Assembly: GCF_003387155.1 (NCBI RefSeq)
Contig: NZ_QUMT01000006.1
Coordinates: 124,001 to 188,000 of the forward strand
Length of the DNA: 64,000 nucleotides
Source: Roseateles depolymerans
Lineage (GTDB): Bacteria; Pseudomonadota; Gammaproteobacteria; Burkholderiales; Burkholderiaceae_C
Direction: 5' to 3'
In this document: positions 18,065 through 26,368 of the stretch, piece by piece
How the letters are laid out: each line of letters opens with the position of its first letter
Position numbering within the stretch: the stretch's first letter is position 1
The notes under the pieces: model-generated
Told to the model about the DNA's origin: nothing
Databases searched by the model: none
Seen by the model: only the letters and a program-made list of their open reading frames with translations
Program-made: the position numbers and the translations under genes

Positions 18065-19510
18065 TCAAGGCCTCCCGGTCGGCGACGAGGCCGGCAGCGG
18101 AGCGCCCTGTGGCGCCACGATCGGGACGTACAGGGGGCTGTTCACCCGCACCGGCCGCACGTCCAGGTGGACGTTCACCACGGTGTAGTCCTCGCCGCCG
18201 AAGGCGCCGGTGAACCAGCCCCGGGTGCCCGGACCCTTGTACAGGCGGAACTCAAAACCGGGCTGCCCCCGCACCTCACCCTGCGGCCCCAGCCGTGCGG
18301 CGAGTCCCCGCAGCTCGGAGGCCGGGCTGTCGAGCAGTTGCGCCATGGCCTGCGCGATGGTGTTGTCGCCCAGGATGTCCGGATAAAACGGCTCGTTCTT
18401 GAAATAGGGTTTGAAGTCCGATGCGGCAGGATCGATCGGGCTGCTGCTGCGCTTGGCCTCGGACGCAGTGACCACACCGGTCTTCAGATCGATCCGGTCC
18501 CCACGCTCCAGGTAACTGAGCCGCGCATTCTGCAGATTGAAGGCGCCCAGGGTGCTGTCGGTGCGGGCGTCGCGAAGGTCCACGAACAAGGCGCCGCGTG
18601 CGCCGATCACCTCGGCCTGATGGCCCTTGATGACCGCCGCGCTGTTTTCCTCGATGCCCAGCCCCACGCGCAAGCCTTGCGCCACCATCAGCGGCAGCAT
18701 GCGGCCGATGCGGCCTCGCTTGAGGAAGTGCTGGTCGATGAACAGGTCCGGCCCGACGAATCCGAGCCCCTGGTCGATCTCGCGGCCCGGTCGCAGTTGT
18801 CCGCCCAGCACCTCCATCACATCCTGCGCATCGCGGAACATCACGCGGCTCATGATGGCCGCGCCCGCACTGGTGCCGGCCACCACGCCGCCGCGGCGAT
18901 AGACGTCCCAGATGGCATCGAGCATCGGCGTGGGCTTGCCGCCAGGCTGGAAGGTGGCGGTGATGTGTTCCTGCGCGCCGCCTGAGAAGAACACGCCGCG
19001 CGCCGACCGGACCTTGTCCAGCAGGACCGGGTCGCGCAGCGCGGCAGCCAGTTGATCCGCGGGCAGTTGCGGCGTGATGGCCAGGGCCTCGGCCCTGGCT
19101 CCTCGCCGGTTCAGCGCCTCCACAATCTGGGCTGCCGAGCGCGCGGGATTGGCCGCCGCCGTGCCGAAGACCACGAAGCGCGCCTGCGGCCCACCGGCTT
19201 CATCCACCACGCGTTGCCACACGCTGTCGTTGTCGAACTTGAGCGCACCGCCGATGACGACGGCGGTCTGCGCCTGCGCCAGCGTGCTGCCCAGCAGCAG
19301 CGCCGCACCCAGCGCCCACCGGGCACGATGCCGCAATGGGGCCCACGAGGAGCCCGACGACAAGCGCCATGACGAGCCCCACGAGGAGCACCGCGACGAG
19401 CACCGCAAGTCATGCCCCGTGCGCTGCGAGCTGAGACGCCGCACGCCGCCAAGATCAGCACCGGCCGTTGACCGCCGGGCGCTCCACAAAGAACTGCAAG
19501 AGATGTGCAT
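18065..19510 (-). CDS. exported cyanophycinase (S51 family, CphE-like)
   Basis: Hydrolyses cyanophycin, the Asp backbone/Arg side-chain polymer, to beta-Asp-Arg. The serine nucleophile is in GTSAGAAIMSR. FFSGGAQEHI and FIDQHFLKRGRIGRM supply the other family signatures, so the S51 active site looks complete. A clear signal peptide core (WALGAALLLGSTLAQAQ) precedes the mature protein, so it acts in the periplasm or outside the cell. The N-terminus is uncertain: the start given (19510) leaves ~58 odd Ser/Arg-rich residues before the signal peptide, encoded by a repetitive stretch at 19338-19415. A TTG at 19336 would give a normal 22-residue signal peptide but has no visible ribosome-binding site. 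Confidence 0.9.
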   Translation of the reverse strand: MHISCSSLWSARRSTAGADLGGVRRLSSQRTGHDLRCSSRCSSWGSSWRLSSGSSWAPLRHRARWALGAALLLGSTLAQAQTAVVIGGALKFDNDSVWQRVVDEAGGPQARFVVFGTAAANPARSAAQIVEALNRRGARAEALAITPQLPADQLAAALRDPVLLDKVRSARGVFFSGGAQEHITATFQPGGKPTPMLDAIWDVYRRGGVVAGTSAGAAIMSRVMFRDAQDVMEVLGGQLRPGREIDQGLGFVGPDLFIDQHFLKRGRIGRMLPLMVAQGLRVGLGIEENSAAVIKGHQAEVIGARGALFVDLRDARTDSTLGAFNLQNARLSYLERGDRIDLKTGVVTASEAKRSSSPIDPAASDFKPYFKNEPFYPDILGDNTIAQAMAQLLDSPASELRGLAARLGPQGEVRGQPGFEFRLYKGPGTRGWFTGAFGGEDYTVVNVHLDVRPVRVNSPLYVPIVAPQGAPLPASSPTGRP

Positions 19511-19583
19511 GGCCCCATGGTGCAACCGCGCCGGGGGAATGCAGACAGGGTTGCACCTGAGTGGTGAATTCCCTGCAAGGCTT

Positions 19584-19619
19584 TGTCGCAATGCTGCAAG
19601 CAGGTGGTGCAGGCCACGA
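19584..19619. promoter_or_regulatory. ArgR-like (AraC type) binding site in the divergent promoter
   Basis: TGTCGC (19584-19589) is followed by eight bases and AA (19598-19599), a perfect TGTCGC-N8-AA half-site of the kind known for Pseudomonas ArgR. Five bases on, TGGTGC-N8-AC is a degenerate second direct-repeat half-site. Two more TGTCGC words lie at 19637 and 19704 without the full pattern. The site sits between the cyanophycinase and the TonB receptor. TGTCGC alone is not rare in GC-rich DNA. Confidence 0.45.
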
Positions 19620-19787
19620 CGCGGCTGCGGGGCCGTTGTCGCGCCGCTTGCAGCGAAGCGACGCCGTCTTGCGTTGGAGCGACGGCCTCACCAAAACCCG
19701 ATGTGTCGCGGTGGACACCGACTTCTAGAGTGCATCGCAAGGACGGCACGGCGCCGGCCTGAGCCCCCCCAACTACCCGAGTTCGTC

Positions 19788-22487
19788 ATGGTCATCACCA
19801 AGGTTTTGCGTCCGCACGCCATCGCCCAGGCCACCGCCCTGCTTCTGCTGTCCACCGCCGCCGCCGTCCATGCCCAGGAGGGCAACAGCCAGACGCTGGA
19901 ACGGGTGGAGATCACCGGCTCCAGCATCAAGCGGCTGGAAGGCGAAACCGCGCTGCCGGTGCAGACCGTGCGGCGGGAAGACATTGCCAAGACCGGCGCC
20001 ACCACCGCCGCCGAGCTGATGCGCAACATCAGCGGCAATGCCGCCGGCCTGACCGACGGCGCCAGCATCAGCGACAACAACGGCGGCCAGCGCGGCTTCA
20101 ATGGGGCCAACCTGCGCGGCATTGGTGTCTCCAGCACGCTGGTGCTGCTCAATGGCCGGCGCCTGGCCAATTTCGCATCGCCGGGCGACAGTGCTGGCGT
20201 TGACTTGAACAACATCCCCGCCGGCGCCATCGAGCGCGTGGAAATCCTCAAGGACGGCGCGTCCGCCATCTACGGCACCGATGCCATCGGCGGCGTCATC
20301 AACTTCATCACCCGCAAGGACTATCGTGGCGTCGACCTGAATGTGTATGCCGCCGGCACCGACGAAGGCGGTGCGGGCAAGCGGGCGGCCTCGGTGTCCG
20401 GCGGATATGGCGACCTGGCCGCTGCCGGCTTCAACGTCTTCGGCGTGCTGGATGTGCAAAAGCTCGATGCGCTGCGCTCCACCCAGCGCAAGTTCCTGCG
20501 CGAGCGGCCGCTGTCCGAGCTGCTGCCCTACTACATGTCCACCCGCCCCTATCCGGCCAACCTGCGGCTGTCAGGCTCCGCGGCGACCCGTGCGGCGCAG
20601 CTGGCGGCCATCAATGCGGCCGGGTATTCCATCAGCGGCCAGCCCTTTACCGACCGCAACATCAACCTGTTCGCGCCGGACTGCAACCCGCCCGCCAGCG
20701 TCTTCACGCCGGGCACGCAGACCTGCGGCTATGACTACATGGCCGACACCGAGATCTATCCGGACGCCAGCAAGACCAGCTTCCTCGGCCGCGGCGTGCT
20801 GAAGATCAACGACCGCAGCCAGGCCTTCCTGGAAGTGCTGCGCAGCCGGGCGGAGACCACCTATGTGCTGTCGCCCAACCCGACGAATTTCACCGGGGTC
20901 AGCGTCGCAGCGCTCAATCGCAACCTGCAGCGCCCCATCAACTACAACGGCACGGTGGACATCCGCATGCGGGCCACCGAGCTGGGCAACCGCTCCAACG
21001 AAGTCACCAGCGATGCCGAGCGGTATGTGGCGGGCCTGACCGGCACCTTCGCCAATGACTGGGACTACTCGCTGGCCGCGAGCTATGCCAAGAACAAGTC
21101 GCAGGACAAATACGTCAACGGCTACTTCCTCTTCGACAAGCTCGATGCCGCCATCAAGTCGGGCGATGTGAATCCCTTCGGCCCGTCGTCGGACGCCGGC
21201 AAGGCGGTGATCGACAGCATCCGGGTCAACGACGTCGCTCGCAAATCCAGCGGCACGACGCAGGGCGTGGATGCCAAGCTCACCGGCTCGCTGATGGAGC
21301 TGGCCGGCGGACCGCTGGGCATGGCGCTGGGCGCGGAGCTGCGTCGTGAGACACAGTCCTTCACCCCGTCGGCGCTGCTGGTGTCCAACAACATCGGCGG
21401 CGACCGGGACAGCTCGCTGGCACCCGGCGAGGCGGACGCGTCGCTCAAGGCCACGAGCAACCGCCGCAACATCGCCTCCGCCTACACCGAGCTGAGCGCA
21501 CCGCTGCTCAAGACCCTGGAGGTGCAGGCCGCCTTGCGCTTCGACCACTACCAGGGCGTGGGCAACACCACCAATCCCAAGCTGGGCCTGCGCTACCAGC
21601 CCAGCCGCCAGTTGCTGCTGCGGGCCTCGGCCGGCACGGGCTTTCGCGCACCGTCGTTCAGCGAGCTCTATCGCCCCACCAGCTATGGCTCCAGCCCCGC
21701 CTTCCTCTACGACCCGGTGCTGGACACCTTCGACCAGTGGGCCACCCGCAAGGAATCCAATCCCGACCTGAAGCCGGAGCGCTCGCAGCAGTTCTCGGCC
21801 GGCGTGGTGTTCGAGCCGGCCCGCGACATGAGCGTCAGCCTCGACTACTGGCTGATCAAGAAGCGGGACGTCATCAGCGACCTGAACGGCAAGACGATTC
21901 TGGAGAACCCGCAGCGTTATGCGGCCTACATCGAGCGCGACGAGTTCGACGAGCCGACCATCATCCTGCGCAAGGAGAACCAGGGCCGGCTCAAGACCTC
22001 GGGGCTGGACCTGGAAGCCAACGTTCGCAGCAGCCCCACCGCCTGGGGCCGATTCGGCCTGAACCTGAGCGGCACCTACGTGCTGGAGTACAAGCGCCAG
22101 TTCGGACCGCTGGAGCCGTATGTGAGCAACCTGGGCCGCTTCCTGAATGACCAGGTCATCCAGCGCTGGCGCCATCGGGCCTCGCTGGATTGGGAATATG
22201 GGGACTTCAATGTCACCCTGGGCAACACCTTCTACAGCGGCTACCAGGACGACAGCTATCTGCCCGACACGGCGCCCCGCCGCGTCAAGGCCTATTCGCT
22301 GTGGGACATGTCCGGGGCCTGGCGCATCAACCGCATGCTGCGCGTGCGAGCCGGCATCCAGAACCTGGCCAATACCGCGCCGCCGTTCTCCAACCAGAGC
22401 TACTACTTCCTCTCCACCTATGACCCCACCTACACCGACCCGCGCGGCCGGACCTTCTACGCCAGTGTGAACCTGTCGTTCAAGTAA
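19788..22487 (+). CDS. TonB-dependent outer-membrane receptor
   Basis: About 899 residues. The frame is open ~700 bases upstream, but the real start is the ATG at 19788: it begins a typical signal peptide (ATALLLLSTAAAVHAQ), followed by a TonB-box-like LERVEITGS. The plug domain shows ALPVQTVRREDIAKTGATTAAELMR, GANLRGIG, VLLNGRRLANF and VEILKDGASAIYGTDAIGGVINFITR, in pieces typical of the Xanthomonas/Caulobacter receptor class. The rest is the beta barrel, ending with aromatic-rich FYASVNLSFK. The receptor is divergent from the cyanophycinase, so a cyanophycin fragment or beta-Asp-Arg is the likely ligand (inference). Confidence 0.92.
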   Translation: MVITKVLRPHAIAQATALLLLSTAAAVHAQEGNSQTLERVEITGSSIKRLEGETALPVQTVRREDIAKTGATTAAELMRNISGNAAGLTDGASISDNNGGQRGFNGANLRGIGVSSTLVLLNGRRLANFASPGDSAGVDLNNIPAGAIERVEILKDGASAIYGTDAIGGVINFITRKDYRGVDLNVYAAGTDEGGAGKRAASVSGGYGDLAAAGFNVFGVLDVQKLDALRSTQRKFLRERPLSELLPYYMSTRPYPANLRLSGSAATRAAQLAAINAAGYSISGQPFTDRNINLFAPDCNPPASVFTPGTQTCGYDYMADTEIYPDASKTSFLGRGVLKINDRSQAFLEVLRSRAETTYVLSPNPTNFTGVSVAALNRNLQRPINYNGTVDIRMRATELGNRSNEVTSDAERYVAGLTGTFANDWDYSLAASYAKNKSQDKYVNGYFLFDKLDAAIKSGDVNPFGPSSDAGKAVIDSIRVNDVARKSSGTTQGVDAKLTGSLMELAGGPLGMALGAELRRETQSFTPSALLVSNNIGGDRDSSLAPGEADASLKATSNRRNIASAYTELSAPLLKTLEVQAALRFDHYQGVGNTTNPKLGLRYQPSRQLLLRASAGTGFRAPSFSELYRPTSYGSSPAFLYDPVLDTFDQWATRKESNPDLKPERSQQFSAGVVFEPARDMSVSLDYWLIKKRDVISDLNGKTILENPQRYAAYIERDEFDEPTIILRKENQGRLKTSGLDLEANVRSSPTAWGRFGLNLSGTYVLEYKRQFGPLEPYVSNLGRFLNDQVIQRWRHRASLDWEYGDFNVTLGNTFYSGYQDDSYLPDTAPRRVKAYSLWDMSGAWRINRMLRVRAGIQNLANTAPPFSNQSYYFLSTYDPTYTDPRGRTFYASVNLSFK

Positions 22488-22512
22488 AGCGGGGCTTCCA
22501 GCGGACTGGGGG

Positions 22513-22538
22513 TGATCCAGCCGGGCGGACGACCCGTA
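22513..22538 (+). promoter_or_regulatory. ECF-type promoter candidate (TGATCC-N16-CGTA) before the lipocalin gene
   Basis: TGATCC at 22513-22518 and CGTA at 22535-22538 are separated by exactly 16 bases. The same elements with the same spacing and the same AG after the -35 occur before the fasciclin gene. TGATCC is the -35 word of RpoE/ChrR-type (photo-oxidative stress) ECF sigma factors. It is about 80 bases before the lipocalin start. Confidence 0.6.
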
Positions 22539-22618
22539 GAAGCAGCAGCTCAATCACCTTCCGGCAGGCGGCGGGGGCGTCCGGTGATGGAGGCCCCCGC
22601 CGTCGGCATCTGCTGCCC

Positions 22619-23392
22619 ATGAGTCTTCTGCCCTTTCTCTCCCGTCGGCCGGCCACGGCCGATGACGGCGTCACCCGACCCGTCGGCGCGACGGCCGTGG
22701 CCGCCCACGACAAGGGTGCGGCGTACGAAGCGCACGCCATGCGCTCGCGGACCGCTCCGACGCCCAGCACAACAGCCCGGCCCGTCACCGGGCTGGGTCG
22801 TTTCTGCTCGCTGGCAATGCTGGCCTGTCTGTCTGCGGCGCTGATGGTGCTGCCAGCCGACCCGGTGCATGCGGACGAAGCGCCATTGCCCACCGTCAGC
22901 ACGGTGGACCTCGCCCGGTATGCCGGCAGCTGGTATGAGATCACCAAGCTGCCCAACCGCTTCCAGAAGCAATGTGTGGCGGACACGCAGGCCGAGTACC
23001 GCCTGGACGGGGACATCGTGCGGGTGATCAACCGCTGCCGCACCTCCACCGGCGAGCTGGACGACATCAAGGGCCGTGCCAAGGTCGTGCCGGGCAGCGG
23101 CAATGCCAAGCTCAAGGTGACCTTCTTCTGGCCCTTCTACGGCGACTACTGGGTGCTGGCCCTGGACCCGGACTACCGCGAGGTGCTGGTGGGGGCGCCG
23201 GACCGCAAATATGCCTGGATCCTGTCGCGCACGCCGACGATGCCGCAGGCGCGCGTGGACGCGCTGCTGCAGCGGGCCAAGGCGCTGGGCTTTGATGCCG
23301 ATGCTTTCGTGGCCACGCCGCAGACGCAGCCCCTGACTGCCGTACAGCCCGCCGCGGCTCCCGCTGCGCTGCCGGCGCCTTCCGCGCCCTGA
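22619..23392 (+). CDS. lipocalin family protein (Blc-like)
   Basis: Up to 257 residues. The lipocalin domain (about 95-235) opens with YAGSWYEITKLPNRFQ, the Blc signature (GxW plus the conserved N and P), followed by a strand-rich region with FFWPFYGDYWVLALDPDY and YAWILSRTPTM. A hydrophobic export segment (LAMLACLSAALMVLPADPVHA) lies at about residues 65-88. The start is therefore uncertain: an ATG at 22739 would put the signal peptide nearer the N-terminus, and neither ATG has a strong ribosome-binding site. Bacterial lipocalins bind lipids or lysophospholipids and are often stress-induced. Confidence 0.88.
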   Translation: MSLLPFLSRRPATADDGVTRPVGATAVAAHDKGAAYEAHAMRSRTAPTPSTTARPVTGLGRFCSLAMLACLSAALMVLPADPVHADEAPLPTVSTVDLARYAGSWYEITKLPNRFQKQCVADTQAEYRLDGDIVRVINRCRTSTGELDDIKGRAKVVPGSGNAKLKVTFFWPFYGDYWVLALDPDYREVLVGAPDRKYAWILSRTPTMPQARVDALLQRAKALGFDADAFVATPQTQPLTAVQPAAAPAALPAPSAP

Positions 23393-23401
23393 AGGTCCGC
23401 C

Positions 23402-23587
23402 ATGAGCCGCGGCCAAGGCGCATCCAGCGGGTTCCGCGGGAACAAGTCCTTCCTCCCCTCCAAGCCCTGCGTCGCTTGCGGCCGCGCCATGACCTGGCGC
23501 AAGGCCTGGGCCCGCAACTGGGACCAGGTCCGGTACTGCTCCGACGCCTGCCGCAAGCGCGGCGCTGCTGAAGGGACTTCGCGATGA
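23402..23587 (+). CDS. DUF2256 small zinc-ribbon-like protein
   Basis: A 61-residue protein with two cysteine pairs (KPCVACGRAM and YCSDACRKR) and a conserved WRKAWARNWDQVRYC core, characteristic of DUF2256. The Cys arrangement suggests metal binding. The family is repeatedly found beside cryptochrome/photolyase genes. Here its TGA overlaps the photolyase ATG (ATGA at 23584), so the two are translationally coupled. Confidence 0.85.
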   Translation: MSRGQGASSGFRGNKSFLPSKPCVACGRAMTWRKAWARNWDQVRYCSDACRKRGAAEGTSR

Positions 23588-25200
23588 GCGCATTGGGACC
23601 GGTGCGCACGCTGGTGATCGTGCTGGGGGACCAGCTCGACGCCGACGCCAGCGCCTTCGACGATTTCGATGCCGCCACCGACCGCGTCTGGATGGCCGAG
23701 GTGCGCGAGGAATCGACCCATGTGTGGTCCAGCCGCATCCGCATTGCGCTGTTCCTCTCCGCGATGCGGCACTTTGCCAACGAGATGGTCAGCCTGGGCC
23801 GTCCGCTGGACTACGTCACGCTGGACGATGCCGACAACACCGGCAGCCTCGCCGGTGAACTGGCCCGCGCGGTCCAGCGACTGCAGCCCCAGCGCCTGGT
23901 GATGACCGCGCCCGGCGACTGGCGTGTGCTGCAGTCGCTGCGATCGGCGGCGAGCGACGCCGGCCTGCCCCTGGAGGTCCGGGACGACCGCCACTTCTTC
24001 TGCACCGTGCGCGAATTCGCCGCGTTCGCCAAGGAGCGCAAGGGCCTCCGCATGGAGACCTTCTACCGGATGATGCGCAAGCAGCATCGGGTGTTGATGG
24101 ACGGAGACGAACCCGCTGGCGACCGCTGGAATTTCGATGCCGAGAACCAGCAGGCCTTCGGTCCTGATGGACCCGGCTTCCTGCCGGAGCGGGTGGGCTT
24201 TCCGCCAGATGCGATCACGCAGGAAGTGATCGACCTGGTGAACCGCGCATTCGCAGACCACCCCGGATCGCTGGACGCCTTCGACTGGCCCGTCACCCGC
24301 GCGCAGGCACAGCACGCGCTGACCCGCTTCATCAATGAACGCCTGTGCGACTTCGGCCAGTGGCAGGACGCGATGTGGCCGGACACGCCGTGGCTCTGGC
24401 ATGCGCATCTGTCGGCCGCACTGAACCTGAAGCTGATCAGCCCCAAGGAAGTGGTGGCGCAGGCAGAGCAGGCCTGGCGCAACGGGCATGCCCCGCTGGC
24501 CAGCGTGGAAGGCTTCATCCGCCAGGTGCTGGGCTGGCGCGAGTATGTGCGCGGCGTCTACTGGACGCGCATGCCCGAGCTGGCGCAGGCCAATGCGCTG
24601 GATGCGCAGCAGCCCCTGCCCGCTTTCTACTGGACGGGCGATACCGATCTGCGCTGCCTGGCCGATGCGCTCAAGCAGACGCTGCAACTCGGGTATGCCC
24701 ACCACATCCAGCGACTGATGATCACCGGTCTCTACGCGCTGCTGCTGGGCGTGCGGCCCAGCGAAGTGCACGAGTGGTATCTGTCCGTCTACGTGGATGC
24801 GGTGGAATGGGTGGAGATGCCCAACACGCTCAGCATGAGCCAATTTGCGGACGGCGGCGCCATCACCAGCAAACCCTACATTGCGAGCGGCAAGTACATC
24901 GAACGACAGAGCAGCGGCAAATATTGTGCCGACTGTGCTTACCGGCCCGATCAGCGCGTCGGCCCTCAGGCTTGCCCGTACACCACGCTGTATTGGGACT
25001 TCCTCATCCGTCACCGCTCGAAGTTTGCGCGTCATCCGCGCCTGGGTGCGCAGGTGAGGAACCTGGACCGACTCTCGAATGAAGAGCTTTCCGCGATCAC
25101 GGCGCAGGCCCAGGCCCATCGGGACCGATGGCACGTTCAGCCCGTGTTCATCGAAGATGTGCGCCATCGCACCCAGAGTAACAAACAAAAAAATTCCTGA
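23584..25200 (+). CDS. FeS-containing bacterial cryptochrome/(6-4) photolyase family protein
   Basis: A 538-residue protein of the photolyase-related (FeS-BCP, PhrB-like) family. The N-terminal alpha/beta domain starts LVIVLGDQLDADASA and would hold the lumazine-type antenna; the C-terminal helical domain binds FAD. Four cysteines in the expected places could hold the 4Fe-4S cluster: one in TDLRCLADAL, two in KYCADCAYR and one in PQACPYTT. Members repair (6-4) photoproducts or act as photoreceptors. It is coupled to DUF2256 and lies in a likely light-stress cluster. Length is normal. Confidence 0.92.
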   Translation: MSALGPVRTLVIVLGDQLDADASAFDDFDAATDRVWMAEVREESTHVWSSRIRIALFLSAMRHFANEMVSLGRPLDYVTLDDADNTGSLAGELARAVQRLQPQRLVMTAPGDWRVLQSLRSAASDAGLPLEVRDDRHFFCTVREFAAFAKERKGLRMETFYRMMRKQHRVLMDGDEPAGDRWNFDAENQQAFGPDGPGFLPERVGFPPDAITQEVIDLVNRAFADHPGSLDAFDWPVTRAQAQHALTRFINERLCDFGQWQDAMWPDTPWLWHAHLSAALNLKLISPKEVVAQAEQAWRNGHAPLASVEGFIRQVLGWREYVRGVYWTRMPELAQANALDAQQPLPAFYWTGDTDLRCLADALKQTLQLGYAHHIQRLMITGLYALLLGVRPSEVHEWYLSVYVDAVEWVEMPNTLSMSQFADGGAITSKPYIASGKYIERQSSGKYCADCAYRPDQRVGPQACPYTTLYWDFLIRHRSKFARHPRLGAQVRNLDRLSNEELSAITAQAQAHRDRWHVQPVFIEDVRHRTQSNKQKNS

Positions 25201-25223
25201 TCCAGCGTGAAGAAGTCACCGTA
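25198..25223 (+). promoter_or_regulatory. ECF-type promoter candidate (TGATCC-N16-CGTA) before the fasciclin gene
   Basis: TGATCC at 25198-25203 overlaps the end of the photolyase gene; CGTA is at 25220-25223 after 16 bases. It is the same layout as upstream of the lipocalin gene. The fasciclin start is about 70 bases downstream. Confidence 0.6.
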
Positions 25224-25291
25224 TGAGGCTAGCGATCCGGCGCCCGGATGAGCAGCGCCGGTCCTACCCCTTCAATACAGGAGACTCGAAC

Positions 25292-26242
25292 ATGATGCGC
25301 TTCTTCAAATGGTTCCTCGGAGCCGCGGCGGTATCGATGATGCTGACGGCCTGTGGCGGCGACGACGACTCGCCGCCGCCCACCATCGCGCAGGCGGCCC
25401 AGGAGCGCGGCTTCACCGCACTGGTGGCGGCGGCCAACAAGGCCGGCCTGGCCAGCACGCTGGCGGACACCTCGGTGTCGCTGACGGTGTTTGCGCCGAC
25501 CAATGACGCTTTCACCAAACTCGCCACGCAGCTGGGTTTCTCCAGCGCGGACGCCATGGTCACCGCGCTGCCGGCCTCCACGCTGGCCAGCATCCTGCAG
25601 TACCACGTGCTGGGCAGTCGCAAGTCCGCGGCTGACTTGACCGCTGGCGGCACGACGCAGGCGACGCTGTACAAGCTCAACGGCAACACCGTGTCCCTGA
25701 CGCTGAACTTCACCGGCGGCGTGAACATCCAGGACGGCGCGCTGACGACGGCCAAGGTCACGACGGCCGACGTGGCCGCCAGCAATGGTGTGATCCACGC
25801 CGTGGACAAGGTGCTGGTGCCCCCCGGCCTGCTCAACATCGTGCAGATGGCGCAGGTCAACCCGAGCTTCACCACGCTGGTGAGCGCGGTGGTGCAGGCC
25901 AACCTGCAGGGCACGCTGAGCGGCGCCGGTCCCTTCACCGTGTTTGCTCCGACCAATGATGCCTTCGCGGCCATTGCCTCGACGGTGAGCGGCCTGACCA
26001 CGCAGCAGCTGACCAACGTGCTGACCTACCACGTGCTGCCGAGCCAGGTGCTGGCCGCCAACATTCCGTTTGGCACGCCGGTGACCACGGTGCTGGGCCA
26101 GAGCATCACCATCAACGCGGGCACGCCGCCGACCATCACCGACTCCACGACCACTCGCGCCAAGATCGTGGCGACCGACGTGCTGGCCAGCAATGGCGTG
26201 ATCCACGTGGTGGACAAGGTGCTGATCCCCAACCCGCTGTAA
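25292..26242 (+). CDS. fasciclin (FAS1) repeat lipoprotein
   Basis: 316 residues. The start at 25292 is preceded by AGGAG at eight bases; the frame is open to 25223 without a ribosome-binding site. A lipoprotein signal (FLGAAAVSMMLTAC) gives a lipidated Cys at about residue 21, followed by GGDDD. The Asp at +5 or so does not give a clear membrane-sorting call. Two FAS1 domains follow, each with VFAPTNDAF and a C-terminal VIHAVDKVL or VIHVVDKVL motif. FAS1 proteins mediate adhesion or surface interactions. Genes of this type recur near photolyase/lipocalin stress clusters. A strong terminator follows. Confidence 0.93.
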   Translation: MMRFFKWFLGAAAVSMMLTACGGDDDSPPPTIAQAAQERGFTALVAAANKAGLASTLADTSVSLTVFAPTNDAFTKLATQLGFSSADAMVTALPASTLASILQYHVLGSRKSAADLTAGGTTQATLYKLNGNTVSLTLNFTGGVNIQDGALTTAKVTTADVAASNGVIHAVDKVLVPPGLLNIVQMAQVNPSFTTLVSAVVQANLQGTLSGAGPFTVFAPTNDAFAAIASTVSGLTTQQLTNVLTYHVLPSQVLAANIPFGTPVTTVLGQSITINAGTPPTITDSTTTRAKIVATDVLASNGVIHVVDKVLIPNPL

Positions 26243-26302
26243 GGCAGTGCTGCGGCGTCTGGTGACGGACGCCGCAATGATGGCAAGAATGCCAGCAAGA
26301 AT

Positions 26303-26336
26303 GGCGGTGGGCTTTCGGGCTCACCGCCTTGTTTTT
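26303..26336 (+). terminator. intrinsic terminator after the fasciclin gene
   Basis: GGCGGTG (26303-26309) pairs with CACCGCC (26322-26328), with some further pairing inside the loop, followed by TTGTTTTT. It lies 60 bases after the stop codon and before the DUF2878 gene. Confidence 0.85.
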
Positions 26337-26368
26337 GGAATCAACGCGCCTTTGAGCGCCAACGCACC

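Noticed and set aside
19200-19403. A minus-strand frame starting MLVAVLLVGLVMALVVGLL that looks like a lipoprotein signal
   Set aside because: It lies in another frame over the cyanophycinase start and ends soon. The hydrophobicity comes from the repetitive GAGGAG/GACGAG-type sequence at 19338-19415. The real signal peptide is in the cyanophycinase frame.
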